A DNA stretch of 49,508 bases, from NCBI RefSeq assembly GCF_007858185.1, contig NZ_VFES01000036.1, forward strand, positions 1 to 49,508, in the 5' to 3' direction. Shown piece after piece: positions 16,202 through 26,320 of this stretch; the first letter of the stretch is position 1; every line of letters begins with the position of its first letter. A program made the translations under genes and the position numbers. A model generated the notes under the pieces. The model was not told the origin of the DNA, ran no database searches, and saw only the letters and a program-made list of their open reading frames with translations. The stretch is from Pseudomonas grimontii (GTDB taxonomy: Bacteria; Pseudomonadota; Gammaproteobacteria; Pseudomonadales; Pseudomonadaceae).

Positions 16202-17122
16202 ATGTCATCGTTTCAAGGTATCTGGGTTCCCGTGGTCACGCCGTTCCAGGATGGCGCCATCGACTTTGCCGGCCTGCACCGGTTGGTCAGCCACCTGCTG
16301 GCCAAGCACGTGGCCGGGATCATGGTGTGCACCACCACCGGCGAAGCCGCATCGCTCAGCCGCCAGGAACAACTGGCCGTGCTGGATGCGGTATTGCGAC
16401 TGGTGCCCGCCCAGCGCGTGGTGATGGGCCTGGCGAGCAACAACCAGATTGAGCTGCTGCAATTCCAGGCCGAGATCCTCAAGCGCCCGCTGGCGGGTTT
16501 GCTGGTACCGGCACCGAGTTACATCCGCCCTTCCCAGGCCGGCCTTGAAGCGTTCTTTCGCACGGTGGCCGATGCGTCCAGCGTGCCGATCATTCTCTAC
16601 GACATTCCCTACCGTACTGGCGTGACCTTCGAGCAGGCCACCTTGCTGAACATCGTCGCGCACCCGCGGATCGTGGCGATCAAGGACTGCGGCGGCAACC
16701 TGGGCAATACCCTGGCGGTGTTGGCCAGCGGTGAGGCGGATGTGTTGTGCGGCGAGGATCTGCAGATCTTCAATGCGCTGTGCCTGGGCGCCAGCGGCGC
16801 GATTGCAGCGTCGGCGCATGTGTGCACCGAACAGTTTGTGGCGCTGTGGCAGCAGGTACGGGATAACCAGTTGGCTGAGGCGCGGGCCACTTTCCTTGGG
16901 TTGGTGCCGTTGATCAACACGCTGTTCATGCAGCCCAACCCGGCGCCGGTGAAAGCCGCGCTGGCAATGGAGGGCTTGATCGACAGTGAGTTGCGTGCGC
17001 CGATGCAGCGGGCCACCGAGGCGGTGCTGGCGCGGCTCAACACCGTCAACTTGTGGCGAGGGAGCTTGCTCCCGTTGGGTTGCGAAACAGCCCCAGCCCA
17101 GTCACCGCAAACCTTCAGGTAA
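16202..17122 (+). CDS. Dihydrodipicolinate synthase / N-acetylneuraminate lyase family aldolase
   Basis: 306 residues of class I aldolase. Family residues are visible: TTTGEAASLS (activating Thr pair), ILYDIPYRTG (catalytic Tyr) and IVAIKDCGGN (Schiff-base Lys). This suggests a pyruvate-type aldolase, but it is unlikely to be the lysine-biosynthesis DapA because it stands alone beside catabolic genes and a GntR regulator. GGAGAAAG lies upstream of the ATG. The last ~24 residues (from about LWRGSLLPLG) are encoded by the left arm of a REPIN, so the native C-terminus has been replaced or extended by repeat DNA. Confidence 0.88.
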   Translation: MSSFQGIWVPVVTPFQDGAIDFAGLHRLVSHLLAKHVAGIMVCTTTGEAASLSRQEQLAVLDAVLRLVPAQRVVMGLASNNQIELLQFQAEILKRPLAGLLVPAPSYIRPSQAGLEAFFRTVADASSVPIILYDIPYRTGVTFEQATLLNIVAHPRIVAIKDCGGNLGNTLAVLASGEADVLCGEDLQIFNALCLGASGAIAASAHVCTEQFVALWQQVRDNQLAEARATFLGLVPLINTLFMQPNPAPVKAALAMEGLIDSELRAPMQRATEAVLARLNTVNLWRGSLLPLGCETAPAQSPQTFR

Positions 17123-17184
17123 AACGTGCTGGCTTGATTTGGGACCACTTCGCGGCCCGACGGGAGCAAGCTCCCTCGCCACAA
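17051..17184. repeat. REPIN-type inverted repeat overlapping a gene 3' end
   Basis: Left arm TTGTGGCGAGGGAGCTTGCT starts at 17051 and its near-perfect inverse ends at 17184, enclosing about 75 bp of spacer. This matches the 'GTGGCGAGGGAGCTTGCTCCC' REP class of the P. fluorescens group. It lies between convergent genes and runs 72 bp into the aldolase-family coding sequence. Confidence 0.88.
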
Positions 17185-17193
17185 AGGCCCACC

Positions 17194-17883
17194 TTAGCTC
17201 GGGAGATCGGGCTGCCGGGCCATATGCAACCTGTGCAACGTGATCTCGCGCACCGCCTGCTTGCTGAGTTCGATATGCCGCTTCAGCAGTTGCTGCGCCT
17301 GATCACCCTGCCGTTGCACGATGGCCGCGAGTATTTGCCCATGCTCTTCGTACGTCGCCGCAATGCGTGACGCCTGGGTAAAGTCGAGTCGCCGGATGAT
17401 GCGGATCTGCTCCGTGATCGCGTAGTGCATGCGCGCCATCTCGCGGTTACCGGTGGCTTCCACCAGGGTGCAGTGAAAACGTTCATCCAGCGCCGATACA
17501 ACCTGGGCGTCCTGCAGGCGCTCGCGCGCTTGCACCTGCCAGGTGGCCTGCAGCGCTTGCAGCATCGGGTTCGGTTCGTCCATCGCACATAAGCGGCTGA
17601 CAGCGGCCAGTTCCAACACGATGCGCACGTCGTAGAGCTCTTCGAAATAGGCGAAATCAAACGGTTTCACCTGCCAGCCACTGCGAAAATACACCGCCAG
17701 GTAACCTTCCTTCTCCAGGCGATACAGCGCCTGGCGCACCGGCGTGCGGCTGGCGCGCATGCGTTCGGCCACCTCGCCCTCGCTGAAGCGATCACCCGGC
17801 AGCAGGCGAAACTCGAAAATGTCCGCCTTGAGCTGCGCGTAGATCTGCTCGGCCAGGCTGTCGGGGCGTGTCTTGGCCCGCAT
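17194..17883 (-). CDS. GntR-family regulator (FCD/FadR branch)
   Basis: 229 residues. The N-terminal winged HTH reads LAEQIYAQLKADIFEFRLLPGDRFSEGEVAERMRASRTPVRQALYRLEKEGYL; an all-helical FCD effector domain follows, with metal-type histidines in ERFHCTLVEATGN and KRHIELS. The start lies 2 nt after the stop of the allophanate hydrolase gene, so the two are cotranscribed and the regulator probably controls its own operon, perhaps also the convergent aldolase-family gene. Ligand unknown; a nitrogen-catabolism metabolite is plausible by context only. Confidence 0.9.
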   Translation of the reverse strand: MRAKTRPDSLAEQIYAQLKADIFEFRLLPGDRFSEGEVAERMRASRTPVRQALYRLEKEGYLAVYFRSGWQVKPFDFAYFEELYDVRIVLELAAVSRLCAMDEPNPMLQALQATWQVQARERLQDAQVVSALDERFHCTLVEATGNREMARMHYAITEQIRIIRRLDFTQASRIAATYEEHGQILAAIVQRQGDQAQQLLKRHIELSKQAVREITLHRLHMARQPDLPS

Positions 17884-17885
17884 GC

Positions 17886-19682
17886 TTAACCGCGACTCGC
17901 AATAAAGGCGCGCCAGCCACCGAACTCGGTGATGTCGAGGGCATCCGCCAGCGCCCAGGGCTCGCAGATGAAGCCTTTGACGCTGCGCCCATCCGCCAGC
18001 AGCAGGTTGCCGATCCCCAGCGGCGCGGGGATCTCGGCGACGAACTCGCCGAAGCGTGCGAGGGGCATGTCCCAGAGCTCGACGATGATCGCCCGACCGC
18101 TGTCCGCCTTGGCCAGCCCGGGCTTGGGCGGGACCGTGCCGGGCAACGCGTACAGGCGGTACGTGTCGGCGGTCAGGGTTTGCTCCACCAGCACCGCGTT
18201 ACGGCGGGTGAGCTGCACGTTAAGCGGCATGCCGGTAAGGTGCGCGCCCACCACCGCCACGCGCACGCAGCCGGGCGCTTGGGTGGGTGCGGACGGAGCC
18301 GGCAAATAGCGCTGGGTGGCACCCAAAGGCAGGTCCAGGCTGGCTTGCCAGCGCTTGCCCAGGTGCGCCAGCGCCGTGTCATGCCAGGCCGGCGCGAGCA
18401 AGGTAATGCCGCTGGGCAAGCCATCGGCGCGCAAACCGGCGGGCAGCGCCAGGGCCGAAAGGTCGGCCAGGTTGGTGAAGTTGGTGTAGTAGCCGAACTG
18501 CGAGTTGTAGCGCACCGGTTCTTCCGCCATCTCGGCCATGGTGCGCAGGGTTGGCGAAGTCGGCACCAGCAAGGCATCGAAACCGGCCAGGCTGTCATTG
18601 ATACGGCGACTCAGTTCGGCCCGCAGGTATTCGGCTTTGTAGGCGTCGCAAGCGCTGTACTGGCGGCCATTTTCGACAATGCCGCGCACCACCGGGTTGA
18701 TTGCCTCGGGCTGGTTTAACAGCATGCTTTCCAGGGCCACGGTGCGCTCAGCGACCCAAGGGCCGAAGTACAGCTGGTCCGCCAGTTCCTTGAACGCGGT
18801 GAAATCCACCGGGGTGATTACCGCGCCCAGCGTCTTGAAGTGCTCCACGGCCTGTTCGAACACGACCTGGTTCTGGGTATCGCCGAAAAACTCCAGGGTC
18901 GCCGGGACGGCCAGCTTGATCGCAGCGCCCACCGCCACTGGTGCCGTGTTGGGATTGGCGCGGGAATAGGCATCGCTGGGGTCGTATCCCGCCGCGACGT
19001 GCGCCACGGTCTCGGCATCTTCCACGGTCAGCGCAAACACCGAGACGCAATCCACCGTGCGGCAAGCCGGTACCAGGCCGGTATTGGACAAGCGCCCCTT
19101 GGTCGGCTTCAAGCCGACGATATTGTTGAACCCCGCCGGTACACGCCCGGAGCCTGCCGTGTCGGTGCCCAGGGAAAACGCCACCAGCCCGCGGGCGACC
19201 ACCGACGCAGAGCCAGAGCTGGAGCCACCGCTGACGTAATCCCCATTAAAGCTGTTGCCCACCGCGCCATACGGCGAGCGTGTGCCCACCAGGCCGGTGG
19301 CGAACTGATCGAGGTTGGTCTTGCCCATCAGGATCGCGCCGGCTGCGCGCAGCTTTTGCAAGACCGAGGCATCCTGTGTCGCGCGGTAGGCAAACTCAGG
19401 GCAGGCAGCAGTGGTGTCCCAGCCCGCCGCATCGATATTGTCCTTGATCGCAAACGGCACGCCATACAACGGCAGCTTGGCCATATCGCCGCCCAGCGCT
19501 GCCAGTCGTTCGCTCAACTGTGCCAGTTGCTCGGCCAATGACGACGGCTGGGCGCGGGCGATCCAGGCGGTGTCCTCGGTGGGGTATTGCGCGGCCAGGG
19601 TCAGCAAAATGTCCGTATTGATCGCGCCGCTGCGGTAAGCGGCCTGCCATTCACCGAGGGTCCAGCCAAAAACGTTGTGCAT
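17886..19682 (-). CDS. atzF: Allophanate hydrolase
   Basis: About 598 residues. An amidase-signature domain covers the first ~450: catalytic Lys in PFAIKDNIDAAG, cis-Ser in SGGSSSGSAS and nucleophilic Ser in GTDTAGSGRVPA. The C-terminal ~150 residues (APGCVRVAVVGAHLTGMPLN ... IIVELWDMPLARFGEFVAEIPAPLGIGNLLL) match the allophanate-hydrolase C-terminal domain, separating it from general amidases. It converts allophanate to ammonia and CO2, releasing nitrogen from urea, triazines or related compounds. The ATG at 19682 has GGAG upstream; an ATG at 19694 is also possible. Urea carboxylase, its usual partner, is not in the window. It forms an operon with the GntR gene. Confidence 0.9.
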   Translation of the reverse strand: MHNVFGWTLGEWQAAYRSGAINTDILLTLAAQYPTEDTAWIARAQPSSLAEQLAQLSERLAALGGDMAKLPLYGVPFAIKDNIDAAGWDTTAACPEFAYRATQDASVLQKLRAAGAILMGKTNLDQFATGLVGTRSPYGAVGNSFNGDYVSGGSSSGSASVVARGLVAFSLGTDTAGSGRVPAGFNNIVGLKPTKGRLSNTGLVPACRTVDCVSVFALTVEDAETVAHVAAGYDPSDAYSRANPNTAPVAVGAAIKLAVPATLEFFGDTQNQVVFEQAVEHFKTLGAVITPVDFTAFKELADQLYFGPWVAERTVALESMLLNQPEAINPVVRGIVENGRQYSACDAYKAEYLRAELSRRINDSLAGFDALLVPTSPTLRTMAEMAEEPVRYNSQFGYYTNFTNLADLSALALPAGLRADGLPSGITLLAPAWHDTALAHLGKRWQASLDLPLGATQRYLPAPSAPTQAPGCVRVAVVGAHLTGMPLNVQLTRRNAVLVEQTLTADTYRLYALPGTVPPKPGLAKADSGRAIIVELWDMPLARFGEFVAEIPAPLGIGNLLLADGRSVKGFICEPWALADALDITEFGGWRAFIASRG

Positions 19683-19929
19683 GGGAAACTCCATCTTGTA
19701 TCCAAGTTTGGATTTCTCTAAAGCAAAGCCCACGCCAGGTCACTCCGCCAATGATTACGCGGGTATCGCCGCAAAACGTGCGCGTAGATGGCGCACCCGG
19801 GCATCGTCCATGCGCCAAAAAAAGACATTCAGTGGCCCCCTCGGTTGCGACCGCCCCGATACCGACCTACTGTTCCAGACCATGCTGTGCCATTTGCTGT
19901 CCCCCCACCCTAAGCCCATAGGTGACGAC

Positions 19930-21302
<1,373 letters not shown>

Positions 21303-21306
<4 letters not shown>

Positions 21307-22469
21307 GCCAACCCGATAAAAGCGCGTTTGCTACCCGTGTGATCCACGCCGGGCAGTCACCCGACCCGACCACGGGCGCGCTGATGCCGCCGATCTACGC
21401 CAACTCCACCTACCTGCAAGACAGCCCCGGCGTACACAAGGGCTTCGACTACGGCCGCTCCCACAACCCCACGCGGTTTGCCCTCGAGCGCTGCGTGGCC
21501 GACCTGGAGGGCGGCAGCCAGGCGTTTGCCTTCGCTTCCGGGCTGGCGGCGATCTCGACGGTCCTGGAATTACTGGATGCCGGCGCCCATATCGTGTCCG
21601 GCAACGACCTGTACGGCGGCACCTTCCGCCTGTTCGACAAGGTACGCCAGCGCAGCGCCGGACACCGTTTCAGCTTTGTCGACCTGAGTGATGTGGCGGC
21701 GTTCGAAGCATCCTTGCAGGACGACACGCGCATGGTCTGGGTCGAAACCCCAAGCAACCCGCTGCTGAGCCTTACCGACCTCAGCGCCATCGCACGTATC
21801 TGCCGCAGCCGCGGCATTCTCTGCGTGGCCGACAATACCTTCGCCAGCCCATGGATCCAGCGCCCGCTGGAGTTGGGTTTCGACATCGTGGTGCACTCCA
21901 CCACCAAGTACCTCAATGGCCACTCCGATGTGATCGGCGGCATCGCCATCGTCGGCGACAACCCCGAGTTGGCCGAGCGTGTGGGCTTTTTGCAAAACTC
22001 GGTCGGCGCCATCGCCGGCCCGTTTGACGCCTTCCTCACCCTGCGCGGCGTGAAAACCCTGGCGCTGCGCATGGAGCGTCATTGCAGCAACGCCCTCGAC
22101 CTGGCCACCTGGCTGGAACAGCAACCGCAAGTATCACGGGTCTACTACCCAGGCCTGGCGTCCCACCCGCAGCACGAACTGGCACGCCGGCAGATGCGCG
22201 GGTTTGGCGGGATGATTTCAGTCGACTTGAACAGCGACCTGGCGGGCGCCACGCGCTTCCTGGAAACCGTAAAACTCTTCGCCCTGGCAGAAAGCCTGGG
22301 CGGCGTGGAAAGCCTGATCGAACACCCGGCGATCATGACCCACGCCAGCATCCCGGCAGCGACCCGCGCGCAGCTGGGGATTGGTGATGGGTTGGTGCGG
22401 TTGTCGGTGGGGGTCGAGGATGTGGAAGACCTACGAGCGGACCTGGCGCAGGCCTTGGCCCGTATATAA
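21303..22469 (+). CDS. Cystathionine gamma-lyase-type PLP enzyme (Cys/Met metabolism family)
   Basis: 388 residues, fold-type I. FATRVIHAGQSPDPTTGALMPPIY and the substrate-site FDYGRSHNPTR open the protein, and the PLP lysine lies in VVHSTTKYLNGHSDV. Gamma-lyase, gamma-synthase and methionine lyase share this fold; the four-base overlap with cbs argues for gamma-lyase, giving homocysteine to cysteine conversion. A REPIN follows the stop and separates it from the convergent OsmC-YcaO gene. Confidence 0.9.
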
Positions 22470-22491
22470 ATCCCCCAGAAAACAAAGAGCA

Positions 22492-22584
22492 AATGTGGGA
22501 GGGGGCTTGCTCCCGATAGCGGCGTGTCAGGCACTGAATATTTGTCTGAACCACCGCCATCGGGAGCAAGCCCCCTCCCACATT
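22492..22584. repeat. REPIN-type inverted repeat
   Basis: Arms beginning AATGTGGGAGGGGGCTTGCT and ending with the exact inverse flank a ~45-bp spacer, between convergent genes. It is the 'TGTGGGAGGGGGCTTGC' class; a second copy with the same arms lies at 39366-39455. Likely also a transcription barrier. Confidence 0.9.
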
Positions 22585-22593
22585 GAGTATGCG

Positions 22594-24792
22594 TTACCCC
22601 TGGATTACGTTGGCACGCGCCGAATGCAGCTTCTTGTAGCTCTCGATCAAGCGCAAATGCCGGTCCAACCCTTCCAGCTTCATGCTGGTCGGTGTCAGCC
22701 CATGGAAGCGCACACTGCCGTTGACCGAGCCGATCACCGCGTCCATCCGCTCATTGCCGAACATGCGGCGGAAGTTGGCTTCGTAGTCCGCCAGTTCCAG
22801 GTCGTCGTCCAGTTCCATCTCCAGCACCGCGTTCATCGCCTGGTAGAACAGGCCACGCTCGGCGGTGTTGTCGTTGTACTGCAAGAACATCTCCACGCAC
22901 TCCTTGGCCTCTTCGTACTGCTGCAAGGCGAGGAAGATCAGCAGCTTCAATTCGAGGATGGTCAGTTGGCCCCAGGCGGTGTTGTCGTCGAACTCGATGC
23001 CGATCAGGGTGGTGATGTCGGTGTAGTCGTCCAGCTCGCTTTCGATCAGGCGCTCGACCAATGCCTGCAGCTCAGCTTCGTCCAGGCGGTGCAGGTTAAG
23101 GATGTCCTCGCGGAAGAACAGCGCCTTGTTGGTGTTGTCCCAGATCAGGTCGTCCACCGGGTAGATTTCCGAGTAGTCCGGCACCAGGATGCGGCAGGCG
23201 GTTGCGCCGAGGTGTTCGTACACCGCCATATAGGACTCTTTGCCCATGCCTTCGAGGATGCCGAACAAGGTCGCAGCCTCTTGGGCGTTGGAGTCTTCAC
23301 CCTGGCCGGAGAAGTCCCATTCGACAAACTCGTAGTCCGATTGGGCGCTGAAGAAGCGCCACGACACCACACCGCTGGAGTCGATAAAGTGCTCGACGAA
23401 GTTGTTCGGCTCGGTCACCGCCTGGGCTTCGAACGTCGGCTGCGGCAGGTCATTCAAGCCTTCGAAGCTGCGGCCTTGCAGCAGTTCGGTGAGGCTGCGC
23501 TCCAGCGCCACTTCCAGGCTTGGGTGCGCACCGAACGAGGCGAACACGCCGCCAGTGCGCGGGTTCATCAAGGTCACGCACATCACAGGGAATTCGCCGC
23601 CCAGGGACGCGTCCTTGACCAGCACCGGGAAACCCTGGGCTTCCAAGCCTGCAATACCCGCCAGGATGCTCGGGTACTTCGCGAGCACGTCAGCCGGGAC
23701 GTCCGGCAGGGCAAATTCGCCCTCGATGATTTCGCGCTTCACCGCCCGTTCGAAAATCTCCGACAGGCACTGCACCTGGGCCTCGGCCAAGGTATTGCCG
23801 GCACTCATGCCGTTGCTGAGGTAAAGGTTTTCGATCAGGTTGGACGGGAAGTACACCACCTCGCCATCCGACTGGCGCACGAACGGCAGCGCAACGATGC
23901 CGCGCGCTTCGTTGCCGGAGTTGGTGTCGAACAGGTGCGAACCGCGCAGCTCGCCGTCGCGGTTGTAGACCTTCAGGCAGTAGGCGTCGAGGATTTCACC
24001 GGGCAGCTCGTCATTCGGGCCCGGCTGGAACCAGCGCTCGTCCGGGTAATGCACGAACGGCGCGCTGGCCAGTTCCTCCCCCCAGAACTGGTCGTTGTAG
24101 AAGAAGTTGCAGTTGAGCCGCTCGATGAACTCGCCCAACGCCGACGCCAGGGCGCCCTCCTTGGTCGCGCCCTTGCCATTGGTAAAGCACATCGGTGAAT
24201 GCGCATCGCGGATATGCAGCGACCACACGTTCGGCACGATATTGCGCCACGAGGCGATCTCGATCTTCATGCCCAGCCCGGCGAGGATCCCGGACATGTT
24301 GGCGATGGTCTGCTCCAGCGGCAGGTCCTTGCCCGCGATATAAGTGCCCGCCTCGCTGCCGGCGCTCGGCATCAACAAGGCCTGGGCATCGGCGTCGAGG
24401 TTGTCCACTTCTTCGATCACGAACTCCGGCCCGGCCTGCACCACTTTCTTCACGGTGCAACGGTCGATGGAACGCAGAATGCCCTGGCGGTCTTTATCGG
24501 AAATATCGGCCGGCAACTCCACCTGAATCTTGAAGATCTGGTTATAGCGGTTTTCCGGATCGACAATATTGTTCTGCGACAGGCGAATATTGTCCGTGGG
24601 GATGTTGCGCGTATCGCAGTACAACTTGACGAAGTACGCCGCACACAACGCCGACGAAGCCAGGAAGTAATCGAACGGCCCCGGTGCCGAACCATCGCCT
24701 TTATAGCGAATAGGCTGGTCGGCAATCACCGTGAAGTCATCGAACTTGGCTTCAAGCCGGAGGTTGTCGAGAAAGTTGACCTTGATTTCCAT
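22594..24792 (-). CDS. ycaO: OsmC-YcaO fusion protein
   Basis: About 732 residues from ATG 24792. Residues 1-145 form an OsmC-like domain (DFTVIADQPIRYKGDGSAPGPFDYFLASSALCAAYFVKLYC, with Cys in ALCAAY and another in IDRCTVKKV). A YcaO ATP-binding domain follows (GKGATKEGALASALGEFIERLN, AQVQCLSEIFERAVK, HPSLEVALERSLTELLQGR), and the end has the YcaO C-terminal helical region of the E. coli protein (586 residues). YcaO enzymes ATP-activate amide backbones; in E. coli YcaO is linked to RimO-dependent beta-methylthiolation of ribosomal protein S12. The role of the OsmC part, possibly thiol handling, is inferred. No RiPP precursor or cyclodehydratase partner is near. Confidence 0.9.
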   Translation of the reverse strand: MEIKVNFLDNLRLEAKFDDFTVIADQPIRYKGDGSAPGPFDYFLASSALCAAYFVKLYCDTRNIPTDNIRLSQNNIVDPENRYNQIFKIQVELPADISDKDRQGILRSIDRCTVKKVVQAGPEFVIEEVDNLDADAQALLMPSAGSEAGTYIAGKDLPLEQTIANMSGILAGLGMKIEIASWRNIVPNVWSLHIRDAHSPMCFTNGKGATKEGALASALGEFIERLNCNFFYNDQFWGEELASAPFVHYPDERWFQPGPNDELPGEILDAYCLKVYNRDGELRGSHLFDTNSGNEARGIVALPFVRQSDGEVVYFPSNLIENLYLSNGMSAGNTLAEAQVQCLSEIFERAVKREIIEGEFALPDVPADVLAKYPSILAGIAGLEAQGFPVLVKDASLGGEFPVMCVTLMNPRTGGVFASFGAHPSLEVALERSLTELLQGRSFEGLNDLPQPTFEAQAVTEPNNFVEHFIDSSGVVSWRFFSAQSDYEFVEWDFSGQGEDSNAQEAATLFGILEGMGKESYMAVYEHLGATACRILVPDYSEIYPVDDLIWDNTNKALFFREDILNLHRLDEAELQALVERLIESELDDYTDITTLIGIEFDDNTAWGQLTILELKLLIFLALQQYEEAKECVEMFLQYNDNTAERGLFYQAMNAVLEMELDDDLELADYEANFRRMFGNERMDAVIGSVNGSVRFHGLTPTSMKLEGLDRHLRLIESYKKLHSARANVIQG

Positions 24793-25059
24793 GGGGGCAC
24801 ACCAGAATAACGGGCTAAACAAAAATGGCCGCCATTATGAGGTTTTTCATCGGGAAGTTTCAGGCTTTTCAATCATGCCAGGTGATGGGAGGCCGTTTTA
24901 CCTCGGCGAATCCCCATTGAATACGCTGAATAGCAAGTGAATAGTTCATGAATTAACGCCCCTCAAGTGTTATCTCAATAGCATTTGATAAGCCACTGAA
25001 ATGGTGACAGCATGGCTATGTGCCACTAACCAATTTCAGCGCTTCAGGTGAGGTTCGAT

Positions 25060-26214
25060 ATGGAATACCAACTCCCTGTAACGAAGACGATGAGATGGCT
25101 GACAAACGCAGACGCGCCGTATGACACGCGCATACGCCGCGAACTTATATCCGGGCCTTTTTCTTCCAGGGGGGTACTGTGGGTCGGCTGGTTTAACAGC
25201 CTGGTGATGTGCACGGTCGCGGTCACGCTGCAGCCCAGCCAATTCTTCCTTGCCTGGCTTATCATTGATTCAATGATCTGGGTCTCGCGTTTAGCGCTGC
25301 TGTATTGGATCACTAAACACGGCAGCCAAAAACATCCCTGTGCCATTGATTTATCGTTATTACTGGGCCTGGTCTGGGCGGCGGAGTTGGGCGTGGGCAC
25401 CGCCGGTTGCCTGATCAGCGGTGATACGATTCTTCAAGTGCTCGGGTGCACCTCAATGGTCAGCGTGAATGCTGCAATCGCCATGCGCAACCAGGGTGTA
25501 CCGCGCTATGCATTTACTCAAATATTGCTGACTGATGTGCCCATGAAGCTCGCCACCTTGTTTCAGCCGGAACCGCTGCTAAAGATATTCCTGCTCCAGG
25601 CGCCGCTGTATTTAACAGGCATGTGGCTACTGCTCAACAAGTTGAACGATAACGTGGTGCGCGCTTTACTGGCCGAAGCCAAAAACGAAATCCGCGCGAC
25701 CCATGACCCCCTCACGGGTCTGTACAACCGTGTGGGGATACTCGAACTGATTGAAAACACCCTGACCCGCAACCGGCATGCCGATAAACACTTTGCGCTG
25801 CTCTATATAGACTTGGATGGTTTCAAGAGCATCAACGATAACCACGGACATGCCGAAGGTGACAAGGCGTTAGCCGAGTTTGGCGCAACCCTTAAATCCG
25901 TTGTCAGGCTCAATCAGGATTCCGCCGGCCGATTGGGCGGAGACGAGTTTATCCTGCTGATGAATAATTCCGGCGTGACCTCTGCCACCCTGGCAGCGCA
26001 ACGGATTATAGAAACATTGCAACAGGCCTCTGACCGCTGCGCGCGCCCCTACGCCTTGCAAGCCAGCATCGGCATTGCCCTCTTTGAAGGAGCAAACGGT
26101 GCGTCACCCACCTGCGCGCAAACATTGATTGCCCATGCGGATGGTGCGTTATACGAAGCCAAGCGCGCGGGCAAAAACTGTTTTCGTATCGCACAAACAC
26201 AATTTGCCACCTAG
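25060..26214 (+). CDS. Membrane-bound diguanylate cyclase (GGDEF)
   Basis: 384 residues from ATG 25060 (GAGG upstream). Residues 35-200 contain about five to six hydrophobic helices of a MASE-like sensor; the C-terminal ~165 residues form a complete GGDEF domain: DPLTGLYNR, LLYIDLDGFKSINDNHGHAEGD, and the active motif RLGGDEF. This predicts synthesis of c-di-GMP. The inhibitory RxxD I-site, expected five residues before GGDEF, is not there (the local sequence is RLNQDSAGRL), so feedback inhibition is probably lost. It lies 106 bp upstream of the Aer-like receptor in the same direction. Confidence 0.92.
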   Translation: MEYQLPVTKTMRWLTNADAPYDTRIRRELISGPFSSRGVLWVGWFNSLVMCTVAVTLQPSQFFLAWLIIDSMIWVSRLALLYWITKHGSQKHPCAIDLSLLLGLVWAAELGVGTAGCLISGDTILQVLGCTSMVSVNAAIAMRNQGVPRYAFTQILLTDVPMKLATLFQPEPLLKIFLLQAPLYLTGMWLLLNKLNDNVVRALLAEAKNEIRATHDPLTGLYNRVGILELIENTLTRNRHADKHFALLYIDLDGFKSINDNHGHAEGDKALAEFGATLKSVVRLNQDSAGRLGGDEFILLMNNSGVTSATLAAQRIIETLQQASDRCARPYALQASIGIALFEGANGASPTCAQTLIAHADGALYEAKRAGKNCFRIAQTQFAT

Positions 26215-26320
26215 GTGCGCCTGAACACCGTTCGTCACACGCCAGCATCGATCAGACAATCAACCATCAACTTATTCCGTGTAATGCCGATGACCTAAGG
26301 CAATTCAGGGAGTAGTCGGA

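Noticed and set aside
22381..24198. Plus-strand frame opposite ycaO
   Set aside because: Antisense shadow; it begins inside cgl and runs through the REPIN.
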